From: an uncultured SAR86 cluster bacterium
GTDB lineage: Bacteria > Pseudomonadota > Gammaproteobacteria > Magnimaribacterales > D2472
Direction of reading: 5' to 3'
Length of the DNA stretch: 64,000 nucleotides
NCBI GenBank assembly: GCA_905181645.1
Contig: CAJIYN010000002.1
Location: forward strand, 62,001-126,000
Shown here: positions 17,780-27,806 of the stretch, in pieces
How the letters are laid out: each line of letters starts with the position of its first letter
Position numbering within the stretch: the first letter of the stretch is position 1
The notes under the pieces: model-generated
Told to the model about the DNA's origin: nothing
The model's database searches: none
Seen by the model: the letters and a program-made list of their open reading frames with translations, nothing else
Translations under genes and position numbers: made by a program

Positions 17780-19877
17780 ATTATTTTTAACTAAAAATAG
17801 TTCTTTTATATTTCTTCTAATCGTAATAGCGAGTTGCACTATGAGTTCTGATAATAAATTAACACCACCTTCTCCTGAAAAGATTCCATATGTAATGGAA
17901 GCACATGGTGATACTAGAATAGATAATTACTATTGGTTAAGAGACGATACAAGGTCTGATCCTAAAGTCTTAGATTACTTGAAACTAGAGAATGAATATG
18001 CAGACAAATGGTTTAAAGAAAGAACTGATTATAAAACTCAGATTCTAGATGAGCTTATTAGTAGAGTTGTTTCAAGTGAGACCTCTTTTAAAGTTAAAAA
18101 AGGTGATTATTTATATTTCGATGAAATTACAAGCGCAGATCAGTTGCCAAAGTATTATCGATCTAAGGATGGAGTAAAAGAGTTAATAATAAATCCTAAT
18201 GAGAAGCTTAGCACTCAAGAATATTATTCTATTAATTCAATAGTGCCATCATCAGATAATTCACTCATAGCTTTTAATGATGACGATAATGGTAGACGAG
18301 AATTTACGATAAAAATTTTAAATTCAGATTATGAGTTGCTTGATGATGAAATTACTAAAACAAGTTATGGCATATTTTGGTCAAGTGATAATAAATTTAT
18401 TATTTATCTTAAAAAAGATCCTATTACCTTAATCGCAAATCAGGTCTATGTTCATGAGGTTGGTACGACTCAGGATGAAGATATTCTTATATACAAAGAA
18501 GATGATCCGGAATTTAATATAAATTTAGGTCAATCTAGAACAGATAAGTATATTTATATCGATACAGCAAAGACAAACTCGAATGAAATTAGATTAATTG
18601 ATTCAGCAAACCCAAAAGCTGAACCAAAGATAGCTATTGATCGAGGTGAGGATCATTTATATACACTTGAACACGCCAATGATGGTAGTTTTTATGTCAG
18701 ATCTAATTTAAATGCACCAAATTACAAAATTTATAAAGCATTTAATATAGATAGCTTAAATGAGTCTCTTGATGAAATCGCTGCTCACAATCCTGATGTT
18801 TTTATTTCAGATCATATAATTTTTGATGACTATCTAATTTTAGAAATAAGAGAGAATGGCTTGCCTGGTATTCAAAAAATTAAATTATCAGACAAAACAT
18901 CTACAACCTTAGCTTTTAACGACGAGTCCTATTATGTCTCTCTTAGTTATAATTATGATTCTAGAGATTCAGATTTCTATTACAGCTATTCAAGCCCTAC
19001 TCAACCAGTAACAATTTATTCTCAAGATTTAGAGAATGCTGAAACTAAAAATCTATGGCAAAAAGAGATTACTAATTTTAATCCAGAAAAATATACTACA
19101 TCCAGACAATTCATTACAGCAAGAGACGGAGTGTCAGTTCCTGTAACAATTACTCATTTAAAAGACATAAATCTTGAATCAGCTCCCATTCTTTTTTATG
19201 GCTATGGCTCTTATGGATATACACACCGAGTCTTATTTTAGAAGTTCAATTATTCCATTATTAGAAAGAAATTTTATCCACGTCCTAGTTAACATTAGAG
19301 GTGGTGGAGAAATGGGCAAACATTGGTATGAACAAGGCAGAATGTTCAATAAGCTAAATACTTTTTATGATTTTAATGATGCTGTTAAAAGTGTTTTAAA
19401 TAGTCGCCTCTGGAAATAAGGATAAAGTTTTTGTAGAACAAACTCTTAAAAAAGGGGCCATTATCAATTTTGAACCTGAGCTATACACTGGCATATTAAA
19501 TGGTGTTCCTTTTGTAGACGTCATTACAACCATGTCTGATGCAAGCATACCCTTAACCACTTTTGAGTGGGATGAATGGGGAAATCCAGCAAATTTAGAT
19601 GAATATAATTACATCAAACAATATTCACCATATGACAATATTAACGGCTTTAAATTATCCAGCTGTTTTAGTCACATCTAGTCTTTTTGATTCTCAGGTT
19701 CAATATTATGAACCTGCAAAGTACACTCCTAAATTAAGAGAATACTCTACCTCAGGAAATCCAGTCCTTATGAAAATGAATCTTATAGGTGGTCATGGTG
19801 GTAAAAGTGGCAGATTGAACCAAATGGAAGAGACAGCTGAGGAATATGGATTTTTACTAAATCTTCTTCAGGAATAA
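17751..19877 (+). pseudogene. Prolyl oligopeptidase (S9A), lipoprotein form, active-site serine region lost
   Basis: The protein starts with a lipobox-type signal (SSFIFLLIVIASC) from a TTG at 17751. It then shows the S9A opening DNYYWLRDDTR, a seven-bladed propeller region and the catalytic domain with FYGYGSYGYT and VNIRGGGEMGKHWYEQG. The expected nucleophile motif GGSAGG is not there: at about 19421-19475 the translation goes from NKDKVFV straight to [10 protein letters not shown] with about 9 unrelated residues between. The catalytic Asp (SLFDSQVQYYEPAK) and His (GGHGGKSG) are present. Shifts occur near 19225, 19415 and 19620. The enzyme family cleaves short peptides after proline. Loss of the serine is probably an artefact. 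Confidence 0.8.
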
Positions 19878-19878
19878 A

Positions 19879-20046
19879 TTAATTACTTTTAAAGTCCCTT
19901 GCTTTAAAAAATTGATTTTTAGGCTGCCAAAGCTCTATAGAATATCCTTTCTTAGAGACATCATCTGAATAGCCTATAAAATAGATTGGTCTCCCCTTAG
20001 TATCCTTCTTAGTATCTCCATATAACCATGATTTCTTTTTAGTCAT
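19879..20046 (-). CDS. Small basic protein of unknown function
   Basis: A complete 55-codon frame, absent from many gene calls because of its size, begins MTKKKSWLYGDTKKDTKGRP and contains YFIGYSDDVSKKGYSIELWQ. It is Lys-rich and has no membrane segment. It sits three bases after the DUF2237 gene on the same strand, so it is probably in the same transcript. The stop overlaps the end of the prolyl oligopeptidase region. Confidence 0.5.
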   Translation of the reverse strand: MTKKKSWLYGDTKKDTKGRPIYFIGYSDDVSKKGYSIELWQPKNQFFKARDFKSN

Positions 20047-20049
20047 ATA

Positions 20050-20418
20050 TTAATTTAAATCTACTGAATATTTTTTAAGAACTTCTATATCTATTATTGT
20101 GGCTGCTTTTTTATGAGTCCGTTTTAAATAAACCTTTGGTGCAAAACCATGCTCATAAGCCTCCTTCCATCTTTCTGCACATACACACCATGTATCTCCT
20201 GCTTTTAAGCCAGGAAAATTAAATTCTGGCCTTGGAGTAGATAAATCATTGCCTCTTGCTTTAGAAAAGCTTAGAAATTCAGTTGTTATTAAGGAGCAGA
20301 CAATATGTAGACCCATATCTAATTTACCTGTACGACAAAAACCATCTCTAAAAAAACCAGTTATTGGATTAGAGCAACATTCTTCAATTGGCTCATCAAA
20401 TATATTTGTTTGATTCAT
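20050..20418 (-). CDS. DUF2237 family protein
   Basis: The 122-residue protein carries the family signature from the start: a CC pair in EECCSNPITGFFRDGFCRTG, then HIVCSLITTEFLSFSKARGNDL, TPRPEFNFPGLKAGD and WCVCAERWKEA. Five or six conserved cysteines suggest a small metal- or redox-active fold. The function is unknown in all organisms. The frame is intact. Confidence 0.85.
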   Translation of the reverse strand: MNQTNIFDEPIEECCSNPITGFFRDGFCRTGKLDMGLHIVCSLITTEFLSFSKARGNDLSTPRPEFNFPGLKAGDTWCVCAERWKEAYEHGFAPKVYLKRTHKKAATIIDIEVLKKYSVDLN

Positions 20419-20489
20419 AATAGTTATTTAAATTAGAATTAATATGAGCATAATATATGCTAACTTACAAAGATAAATATAGAATCTGA

Positions 20490-20753
20490 TTGAGTAAATA
20501 AAATATCAGCTACAAGATTACCTAAGCTTGAATTAAAAAATACTTTTAATACAACCCCTGAGTATTTAAATTACATCAGCAACTCTATAGATAAGGTCAT
20601 AGTTCAAGCAGAGGATTTACTGTTAACAGGTCACTCTAATTTGAGCTCAATATATAAAATTAAAACCATATTTGATAGCAAGCCCCTTGATTTAAATGAC
20701 ATAAAAGAAATAGAACGACAGGCTAATAATATTAGAGTTTTTACTCAAAACTA
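20490..20753 (+). pseudogene. Small helical protein of unknown function (one frameshift at the start)
   Basis: A frame of about 87 residues ends YVFT-like at TAA 20751 and contains LKNTFNTTPEYLNYISNSID and KIKTIFDSKPLDLNDIKEIE. It lacks an in-frame ATG. A TTG at 20490 gives MSNKISATRLPKLE if one base is removed from the A run at 20494-20500. Its stop overlaps the ATG of the next small gene (TAATG), which supports it being a real gene in a two-gene unit. Confidence 0.4.
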
Positions 20754-20939
20754 ATGGCTGCAAATAAAAATATTAGGGACTTATTTAGTGATGGTTGGAA
20801 TAAGTTATTAACATCAACTGATCAATTAAGAACACAAAGTCTATATAGAGCTCAAAAAGGTATATTAAACGTTGGGACACCTCACGACTGGGAAGATTAT
20901 AAAAAATATAAAGCTGAAGAAGACAAAGATAAAACGTAA
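20754..20939 (+). CDS. Small charged protein of unknown function
   Basis: A 61-residue frame, MAANKNIRDLFSDGWNKLLT at the start and KYKAEEDKDKT at the end. It is helical and hydrophilic, coupled to the gene before it through a TAATG overlap. It could be a partner of the upstream small protein. I recognise no family. Confidence 0.5.
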   Translation: MAANKNIRDLFSDGWNKLLTSTDQLRTQSLYRAQKGILNVGTPHDWEDYKKYKAEEDKDKT

Positions 20940-20945
20940 GTTATA

Positions 20946-21810
20946 TTAATTTGTTTCTAGTGTTTTTATTAAGCTAGAAGTATCTTGATTGCCTCCACCC
21001 TTCTCGCTAAGAACAATATATTCATCAAGAATACTCTGGACAGTTTCCAAAGACACGCCATTATTATTAGCTTGATTAATAGCAATTTTTAAATCTTTAA
21101 TCATTAAATCAATTCCAAATCCAAAATCAAACTCTCCTTTGACCATAGTATGAAATCTATTATCTAGTTGCCAAGATTGAGCAGCTCCTTGTGATATTGC
21201 ATTAAAAACTTTATTTAAATCTAAACCTTCCTGTGCTTTAGCAAAATTAATTGCTTCTGATAATGATTTTATAACTCCAGTTATACAGATTTGATTAATC
21301 ATTTTTGTTAATTGACCTGAACCAGACAGGCCTATGTATTCTATTGCTTTAGCATAATGCCAGAAGATCATAACATTTTTTAAATGTTTTCTCATCACCA
21401 CCAACCATAATAGATAACTGACCATTTATAGCTCCAAGCTCTCCACCTGAAACAGGTGAGTCGTAAAATGAGATACTCTTTGACTTGTATAGACTATAAA
21501 TCTCCCTAACAAGCTCTACTGATGTTGTAGAGTGGTCAATAATAAAACCACCAGGATTAATCTTATTTACTAAATCATCATCAGTTAAAATATTTAATAT
21601 AGATTTATCATCTTTTAGACAGGTAATAACTATATCTATTTCATTAGGTAGGTCTGCAAGAGTCTCGCTGTGTGGTTTGTTAAATTTAGTGGTCCATAGC
21701 TGAGATTTTTTAACAGATCGATTGAATACCGTAACATCGCAACCAGCGGTAGCTAAATGACCTGCCATCGGATAACCCATTACGCCCAAACTTATTAATA
21801 TTATTTTCAT
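20946..21810 (-). pseudogene. 3-hydroxyisobutyrate dehydrogenase-type NAD(P)-dependent oxidoreductase, one frameshift
   Basis: The N-terminus is a Rossmann fold with LGVMGYPMAGHLATAGCDVTVFNR (the usual first Gly appears as Ser). The family's substrate loop DSPVSGGELGAINGQLSIMVGG follows, then after a shift near 21350 the LSGSGQLTKMINQI catalytic segment with the lysine, and the C-terminal helical domain (FDFGFGIDLMIKDLKIAI). The family includes 3-hydroxyisobutyrate dehydrogenase, tartronate semialdehyde reductase and succinic semialdehyde reductases; the substrate cannot be fixed here. Its 5' end diverges from the his regulator. Confidence 0.8.
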
Positions 21811-21871
21811 AATGATTTATTTTTAGTAATTTTATACTTTTTATCTATATATAACTATTATTTTTATGTTA

Positions 21872-21889
21872 TGGTGTGACAGCACACTA
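21872..21889. promoter_or_regulatory. Palindrome upstream of the his regulator, candidate operator
   Basis: TGGTGTG and CACACTA, separated by ACAG, form an inverted repeat with 6 of 7 positions matching. It lies 13 bases before the ATG of the TrpR-family gene that heads the his operon. A TrpR-type dimer binding here would be autoregulation. This is a sequence observation; binding is inference. Confidence 0.4.
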
Positions 21890-21902
21890 ATACATTAAAA
21901 CA

Positions 21903-22172
21903 ATGAAAAATATAAATTTGAATAAACCCATAATTACATTACAAAAAGAAAAAGAAGTAAAAGATTTTTTAACAGACCTCTGCACACCTTCTGAGATAAA
22001 AGCCCTGAATGAGAGATGGAATGTTGCACAACTATTGTATAAAGAGCAGCTACCATATAGAGATATAGCTGAAAAGCTTAAAACTAGCACTACAACTGTT
22101 ACAAGAGTTGCTAGGTTTTTATTAAATGAGCCCTATCAGGGCTATCAAACCATACTAAAAAGGATTTCATAA
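21903..22172 (+). CDS. TrpR-like (YerC/YecD type) regulator heading the his operon
   Basis: The 89-residue intact protein has the TrpR helix-turn-helix pattern: DLCTPSEIKALNERWNVAQLL, then LPYRDIAEKLKTSTTTVTRVARFL and the tail EPYQGYQTILKR. The YerC/YecD branch of the TrpR family is found upstream of hisG in several gammaproteobacteria, where it is proposed to control histidine biosynthesis. Its TAA overlaps the ATG of hisG (TAATG), which couples the two genes. The regulator probably senses histidine or a pathway intermediate, as TrpR senses tryptophan; this is inference. Confidence 0.85.
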   Translation: MKNINLNKPIITLQKEKEVKDFLTDLCTPSEIKALNERWNVAQLLYKEQLPYRDIAEKLKTSTTTVTRVARFLLNEPYQGYQTILKRIS

Positions 22173-23032
22173 TGAAAAATAGACTAACCATAGCTATCCA
22201 AAAAAATGGAAGACTTTCAGATCAAAGCAGAGATTTGATTAAAAAATCAGGTATTAACTTTACTGCTAAAGGAGATAAATTATTGGCCAAATCAAATAAC
22301 CTTCCTATTGATATTCTTTTTGTTCGAAGTGATGACATTCCATCACTTGTTTCTAACGGTGATGCTGATATTGCAATAGTAGGAGAAAATATTCTTATAG
22401 AAAAATCTTTATTTAAAAAAACTAATATTAATAAAGTACTTGAGCTCGGATTCTCTAAATGCCGCTTATCATTTGCTGCACCTCAAAATTTCTCAATGAA
22501 AAGTGTTAAGAATAAAAAAATAGCTACTTCTTATCCAAACACGGTTAAGAAATACCTTTTAGATAATAAAATTACAGCCAATGTAGTAAATATACATGGT
22601 TCAGTTGAACTAACTCCCTACATAGGCATGGCAGATTGCATATGCGATTTAGTATCTTCAGGAGCTACGCTTGAGGCAAATAACCTTAAGGAGTTAGAAG
22701 TTATACTAGAGTCACAAGCTGTCCTTATACAAAATAAAAAACTTAATAAAACAAAGACGCTTATTGCAGAAAAAGTCATAAGTAGAATGAATGGTGTTAT
22801 CAACGCTATTGAAAGTAAGTATGTAATGCTAAATGCAGATGTAAAAAATATTAGTGCTATTTGCAAACTTCTTCCTGGTTCTGAGTCGCCAACAATAATT
22901 CCTCTAGAAAATAATCAAAAAGTAGCGATACATGCCTTATGTCAAGAACCTATTTTTTGGGAAACTATGGAAAAACTTAAATCGAATGGAGCTTCATCAA
23001 TACTTGTAATGCCTGTAGAAAAAATTCTTTAA
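22172..23032 (+). CDS. hisG: ATP phosphoribosyltransferase, first enzyme of histidine synthesis
   Basis: HisG joins ATP and PRPP and is the feedback point of the pathway. The 286-residue intact frame is the long form: LTIAIQKNGRLSD at the start, the DIAIVGENIL stretch, the PRPP loop ADCICDLVSSGATLEAN and a C-terminal regulatory domain of about 75 residues (LLPGSESPTIIPLE, CQEPIFWETMEKL). The long form binds histidine itself and needs no HisZ. Its start overlaps the stop of the TrpR-like gene. Confidence 0.95.
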   Translation: MKNRLTIAIQKNGRLSDQSRDLIKKSGINFTAKGDKLLAKSNNLPIDILFVRSDDIPSLVSNGDADIAIVGENILIEKSLFKKTNINKVLELGFSKCRLSFAAPQNFSMKSVKNKKIATSYPNTVKKYLLDNKITANVVNIHGSVELTPYIGMADCICDLVSSGATLEANNLKELEVILESQAVLIQNKKLNKTKTLIAEKVISRMNGVINAIESKYVMLNADVKNISAICKLLPGSESPTIIPLENNQKVAIHALCQEPIFWETMEKLKSNGASSILVMPVEKIL

Positions 23033-23046
23033 CTAATTTAAAAAAA

Positions 23047-24271
23047 ATGTTAAATAATATTGGGATAACTCAAAAAGAAAATAGTGATTTATTGATGTTT
23101 AGAGACTTGGTTATCACGAATGGAGATCAAGGCATAAATGAAATTAATAGGAATCTTGGTTTGCCTGAGCTTAAAAAGTTTAAAGTATCTAGTTTAGATA
23201 TTAAAAAATCTGAATTACAGGTAGATGATGATCTAAAGTCTGCAATCTTAATCTCAAGGGCCAATATAAGTAAAATACATCAAGATCAAAGATTGAGATT
23301 AGATTCAAAACAAATAGAAACAACAAAAGGTATAACAGTATGGAGTGAATTTAGGCCTATAGAAAAAGTTGGCTTATACATACCTGGTGGTACAGCTCCA
23401 TTATTCTCAGCATTATTAATGCAAGCCATACCTGCATTGATAGCCGGATGTAAGGATATAGTTATATGCACTCCACCTAATGAGGCGGGAAAAGTTGATC
23501 CTACCTTGTTATGGATTGCTAAACTTCTCAAAATTACAAATATATATAAAGTTGGGGGTTCGCAAGCAATATTTGCTATGACTTACGGAACAAAATCCAT
23601 CCCAAAAGTTGATAAATTATTTGGTCCTGGAAATAAATTTGTAGCAGAGGCAAAAAGAAAGTATCAGATGTTGTGGCAATAGATATGCCTGCTGGACCTA
23701 GTGAGGTATTTGTTGCATCAAACAATATAAATAATTCTGAATTAATTGCAGCAGATTTACTTTCTCAACTTGAGCATGGAAATGATTCAAAAGCTGTACT
23801 GTGCTCATCAAGTAATGAATTAATTGATTTTGTTAAGAAAGATATAGCTCATCAAGTTAATTCATTAAGTAGATTAAGCATACTTAAGGAAAGTATAAAA
23901 AATATTTCATATATATATGCAAAGGATACAGACAAAATGATTAGCGTTATAAATGAATCAGCGCCTGAGCATTTGATATTGATGGATGATAGTTATGTAA
24001 ATATGATTCCTTATATAAATAATGTTCTGCGGCGATTTGCCAGGACGCCCTATCCCCTGAATCATTTGGAGATTATGCATCTGGTTCAAATCATGTCCTT
24101 CCAACAAATGGAAAGGCAAAGATATATTCAGGATTAGGTGTAAAAGATTTTGGAAAAATTATCTCATTTCAAACAGCTACGGTTGAAGGATATAAGAACC
24201 TGTCTCCAGTTGTAGAATTAATGGCAGCAGCTGAACATTTAGATGCACATATCAATGCCGTAACCATTCGT
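23047..24271 (+). pseudogene. hisD: Histidinol dehydrogenase, two frameshifts
   Basis: HisD oxidises histidinol to histidine in two NAD-dependent steps using zinc. Visible parts: the EFRPIEKVGLYIPGGTAPLFS signature, VGGSQAIFAMTYGT and FGPGNKFVAEAK in the first frame. DMPAGPSEVFV and LLSQLEHGNDSKAV follow in the second (shift near 23665), and KDFGKIISFQTATVEGY and the C-terminal AEHLDAHINAV in the third (shift near 24110). The HPLP/GSNHVLPT region is garbled by the second shift. There is no stop at the end: the frame runs into HisB sequence, and hisC, which lies here in related operons, is not seen. Confidence 0.88.
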
Positions 24272-24307
24272 AGAAATTTAGTAACACATTTAGATGAATA
24301 TGCACCT

Positions 24308-24866
24308 CGCACTAGCTTTATTAGCAGAAAATCAAATGAAACAAATATATTGATCAATCTTAATGTTGATGGATCTGGTACTAATGTAATAAATACTGGT
24401 ATTGATTATTTTGATCATATGCTTGAACAATTTGCAAAGCATGTAAATTGATTTAAATATTGAGTGTAAGGAATAATCGCTTCACTTTCAGCCTTAAATG
24501 ATTATATTGGTGATTTAAAACAAAAAAAGCTATTGGTGATAGATGCAAACGTTGCAACACATTATCTTACTGACATAACAAATTACTTCGAAAACAGAGT
24601 CAATTGTATCAATAGATATGTGCACGAGAGCATTTTTAAAATTTAAAACCTCTCCATTAAGAGAATATGTTGGAGATATGCCAACAGAGATGTTCGAGCA
24701 CTTCTTTGTATCTTTTATTAATACATTAGGTTTTACATGCCATATTAAAACAGAAGGACAAAATTCTCATCATATTATTGAGTGTACATTCAAGGCTTTT
24801 GCTAGAGCTTTTTCAAAAGCTTTAGAAGTTACTAATAAGGATAATACAACTAAGGGATTCTTATGA
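24308..24866 (+). pseudogene. hisB: Imidazoleglycerol-phosphate dehydratase, centre replaced
   Basis: The start RTSFISRKSNETNILINL, then NTGIDYFDHMLEQFAKHV, is HisB. After a foreign stretch at about 24473-24600, SIDMCTRAFLKFK and GDMPTEMFEHFFVSF, then HHIIECTFKAFARAFSKAL, complete it to a TGA that overlaps hisH. The metal-binding HHTVED block, which lies between these parts in all HisB proteins, is missing. It is the monofunctional type, since no phosphatase domain precedes it. Loss of the catalytic centre is best explained by a chimeric join. Confidence 0.8.
24473..24600 (+). other. Displaced piece inside hisB, 3-dehydroquinate synthase-like
   Basis: The plus-strand frame reads ASLSALNDYIGDLKQKKLLVI then DANVATHYLTDITNYFENRV. 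This looks like the N-terminal nucleotide-binding edge of AroB. It replaces the HisB metal site. The call is a pattern judgement from a short piece. Confidence 0.35.
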
Positions 24867-25440
24867 AGATAGGCATATTAGATTGTGGTGGCGCAAATCT
24901 TAATTCTATTTACTACTCACTTATGAGGCTTGGAGTTGACTCGTTAATTTCAACAGATAAAAATGAATTAGATCTAATCATATTGTTATTCCTGGCGTTG
25001 GTTCAGCAGGAATGGTAATGAACGCACTTAACTCTTTGAAGCTCACGAGCTTAATCAAGGAACTCCAGCAGCCTGTATTAGGTATATGCATTGGCATGCA
25101 GATTCTCTATGAATATTCTCAGGAACAGAACACCAAATGCTTAGGTATTATTAACGGAGAAATAAAAAAACTGCCGATTGAGCAAGGTATTAAGATTCCC
25201 CAAATGGGTTGGAATGAGGTGATCTTTGATCAAAGTGCCCTATCCAACTTAAACAATCACTACTACTTTGCAAATAGTTATTACGCCGAAGGATCTCTAG
25301 AAACTGCAGCGGTAACTGATTACAAAGTAACTATGTCTTCCGTGGTAATTAAAAATAATTTTATAGGATGTCAATTTCATCCAGAAAAATCATCTGTTGC
25401 TGGTGAACAATTTCTAGATTATTTTCTAGGATTAAAATGA
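24863..25440 (+). pseudogene. hisH: Imidazole glycerol phosphate synthase, glutaminase subunit, one frameshift
   Basis: HisH releases ammonia from glutamine for HisF. It begins MKIGILDCGGANLNSIYYSL with the ATG overlapping the hisB stop. After a shift near 24985 the IPGVGSAG oxyanion strand, the nucleophile Cys in LGICIGMQILYE and the His-Glu pair in CQFHPEKSSVAG follow. All three members of the catalytic triad are therefore present. The TGA overlaps the hisA start. Confidence 0.9.
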
Positions 25441-26137
25441 CAAATAATACCAGCAATAGATTTACTAGATTCTAAATGCGTACGTTTAGTTAAAGGAGAT
25501 TTTGATCAAGTAACTATCTATAATAATAATCCTTTAGATCAAATCAAATTGTTTGAAGATCATGGTATAAAAAAAGTACATATTGTTGATCTAGATGCCG
25601 CTAAATCTGGTTTAAGCACCTCTAATACAAAGTTAATCAAAAATATTGCATCTTCAACTAATATAGAAATTCAAGTTGGCGGCGGCATAAGATCAATTGA
25701 TAAAGCTAATGAATTCTATGATATTGGAGTTTCCAAGATAATTATTGGAACGGCTGGAATTGAATCGGCAGAATTTTTAACTAATTTACTGACTACATTC
25801 AACTCTGAGTTTGTAATAGCTGGACTTGATTTTAATGTAAAAAATAAAATTCCCTATTTAGCTATAAATGGGTGGACTAAATCAACATCTATAAATCTAT
25901 ATACTTTTCTAGAAAGTTTGCCTGAAATAAAAAATATATTAGCTACAGATATAAGTGTTGATGGAACTATGGAAGGTCCTAATATTTTTATATATAAGGA
26001 AATTTTAGACAGATTTCCTGATATAAATTTAATTGGTTCAGGTGGTGTTAGTTGTATCAAGGATATAAATAACCTAAAAAGCTATTTATGAAAACAAGAT
26101 AGAATTAAAAAGTTTAATGAATTTTATAAATACATAA
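25437..26137 (+). pseudogene. hisA: ProFAR isomerase, errors at both ends
   Basis: HisA opens the ribose ring of ProFAR. The frame QIIPAIDLLDSKCVRLVKGD follows directly after an ATG that needs one base removed (25437-25441). The catalytic Asp is in AIDLLD, the phosphate sites are VQVGGGIRS-like and LIGSGGVS, and DISVDGTMEGPN carries the second catalytic Asp. Near 26085 the frame jumps to [11 protein letters not shown], and the usual GVIVGKA is missing, so a small deletion is likely. The TAA overlaps the hisF ATG. Confidence 0.88.
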
Positions 26138-26910
26138 TGCTAGCTAAAAGAATAATACCATGTCTTGATATTAAAGACTCAAGAACAGTAAAGGGTGTTA
26201 ACTTTGTAGACCTTATTGATGCTGGTGATCCAGTTGAGCTTGCTAAATATTACTCTGAAAACGGAGCAGATGAGCTTGTTTTTTTAGATATAACAGCTAC
26301 TAAAGAAGATAGAAGGACATTTGCTAAGCTTGCTGACCAGATTTCAGAGAATATTAATATTCCGTTCACTGTTGGTGGTGGAATTAAAACAGTAGAGGAT
26401 GTAGAAATCCTTCTTAAAAGTGGAGCAGACAAGGTTTCTATAAACAGTTATGCTGTAAAAAACCCTGATTTTATTAATGAGTTAGCAATAAATTTCGGAA
26501 CTCAATGTGTAGTAGTAGCTATTGATGCTAAGTATGTTGATAATGATTGGTTTGTTTACTTGGTTGGAGGAAGAGTTAAAACAGATATTAGGTTATTTGA
26601 CTGGGCTAAAGAAGTAGAGGATAGGGGAGCAGGAGAAATTCTTTTTACTTCGATGGATCATGATGGAACTAAAAATGGATTTGCTTGTCAGGCACTTGAA
26701 AAGTTATCACAAATAGTCAACATTCCGATAATAGCATCAGGTGGAGCAGGAAAAATTGAACATTTTAATGAAGTCTTTAAATCTGGTAATATTGACGTTG
26801 TACTTAAAAACATAATAGATGAATCAAATAAAAAATTTGAATCTATTATGGAAAGTGATAATCTATTTATAAATAAAATTAATATAAGGAAACATAATGG
26901 ATACACCTGA
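26137..26910 (+). CDS. hisF: Imidazole glycerol phosphate synthase, cyclase subunit
   Basis: HisF forms the imidazole ring from PRFAR and ammonia supplied by HisH. The start [20 protein letters not shown] has the catalytic Asp; [14 protein letters not shown] and [14 protein letters not shown] carry the phosphate sites and the second Asp; [13 protein letters not shown] is typical. The tail after SGNIDVV is unusual, since the common AAS-FHFGE block is replaced by a Lys/Asn-rich stretch, possibly a local error or foreign piece. The stop overlaps hisIE by 14 bases. Confidence 0.9.
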   Translation: MLAKRIIPCLDIKDSRTVKGVNFVDLIDAGDPVELAKYYSENGADELVFLDITATKEDRRTFAKLADQISENINIPFTVGGGIKTVEDVEILLKSGADKVSINSYAVKNPDFINELAINFGTQCVVVAIDAKYVDNDWFVYLVGGRVKTDIRLFDWAKEVEDRGAGEILFTSMDHDGTKNGFACQALEKLSQIVNIPIIASGGAGKIEHFNEVFKSGNIDVVLKNIIDESNKKFESIMESDNLFINKINIRKHNGYT

Positions 26911-27481
26911 TTGGAAAAAAATGAATAATTTGATCCCTGCAATTATTCAAGACAAATCAACGAGGGAAGTTTTGATGCTTGGTTACATGACAACAGAAGC
27001 TTTAGATGTAACTATTAGTTCCAAGAAAGTAACCTTTTACAGTAGATCCAAAGATCGACTATGGACAAAAGGTGAAGTATCTGGAAATAAGCTAATTATT
27101 AAAGATATGTATTTAGATTGTGATGTTGATGCATTAATTATTATGGTTGAGGCTTTGGGCCCCACTTGTCATGAGGGTGAAATATCTTGTTTTAAAACAG
27201 AATTAGGTAATAGCTTGTTTGTATTGAATCAACTCGAAGATATTATTCTTAATAGATTTAATTCAAATAAAACAATTGTTGCGAAAACTCCTGCTGAAGC
27301 TATAGCTGCAGCTAAAAAATTAACAGAAGAAGCTGGAGAAACATCCATTGCTGCTGTAACAAATGATGGAAGAGTAATATCTGAATCAGCAGATTTAATC
27401 TTTCACTTAATAGTTTTGCTTAAGTTTATGGACTTGTCCATTAATGACGTTACCAATGAATTAAAAGCAAGAATGGATTAA
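26897..27481 (+). CDS. hisIE: Bifunctional phosphoribosyl-AMP cyclohydrolase / phosphoribosyl-ATP pyrophosphatase
   Basis: The first half is His[50 protein letters not shown] (metal Asp-Cys-Asp) and [12 protein letters not shown] (zinc). The second half is His[19 protein letters not shown] with the MazG-type acid cluster and [12 protein letters not shown]. It carries out steps two and three of histidine synthesis. The frame is intact at 194 residues and is the last gene of the operon. Confidence 0.93.
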   Translation: MDTPDWKKMNNLIPAIIQDKSTREVLMLGYMTTEALDVTISSKKVTFYSRSKDRLWTKGEVSGNKLIIKDMYLDCDVDALIIMVEALGPTCHEGEISCFKTELGNSLFVLNQLEDIILNRFNSNKTIVAKTPAEAIAAAKKLTEEAGETSIAAVTNDGRVISESADLIFHLIVLLKFMDLSINDVTNELKARMD

Positions 27482-27564
27482 TTGGATAGCTTTTCGTACT
27501 TAATCCAATCTATTAATAATCTCTTCTTATCATCACATAAATTTGGATTACAGCAATTACACAT
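27478..27564 (-). CDS. Very small Cys-rich ORF (possibly the end of a larger one)
   Basis: A 28-codon minus-strand frame, MCNCCNPNLCDDKKRLL at its start, holds four closely spaced cysteines that could bind one metal ion. The frame stays open for a further dozen codons upstream without an ATG, so this could be a C-terminal piece of something longer. It overlaps the hisIE stop by four bases. Confidence 0.25.
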   Translation of the reverse strand: MCNCCNPNLCDDKKRLLIDWIKYEKLSN

Positions 27565-27649
27565 CTCAGATGGAGGTAGCTTGCCATTTTTTGTACCCGA
27601 AATTTAGATAGTATTAAATAAAATTTTTCATTTATTTATCTTTGCTAAA

Positions 27650-27806
27650 ATGTTAAAAGTAGTATTAGTTACAGGTGGGTCGTCAGGAATTGGAAGAGCA
27701 ATTGGAAAATTGCTTTCCGAAAATGGATTTATAGTATATGGTACTAGTAGAAAGCCTGAAAAATATAGTGATGATGTTTCTTTTCCTCTTTTAAATTTTG
27801 ACCACG
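27650..27806 (+). pseudogene. Short-chain dehydrogenase, N-terminal piece
   Basis: The frame begins MLKVVLVTGGSSGIGRAIGK, the NAD(P) binding TGxxxGIG motif, then YGTSRKPEKY. It runs into the antisense of the GH16 gene after LLNFD. No catalytic Tyr-Lys part is present. It is cut at a join. Confidence 0.75.
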
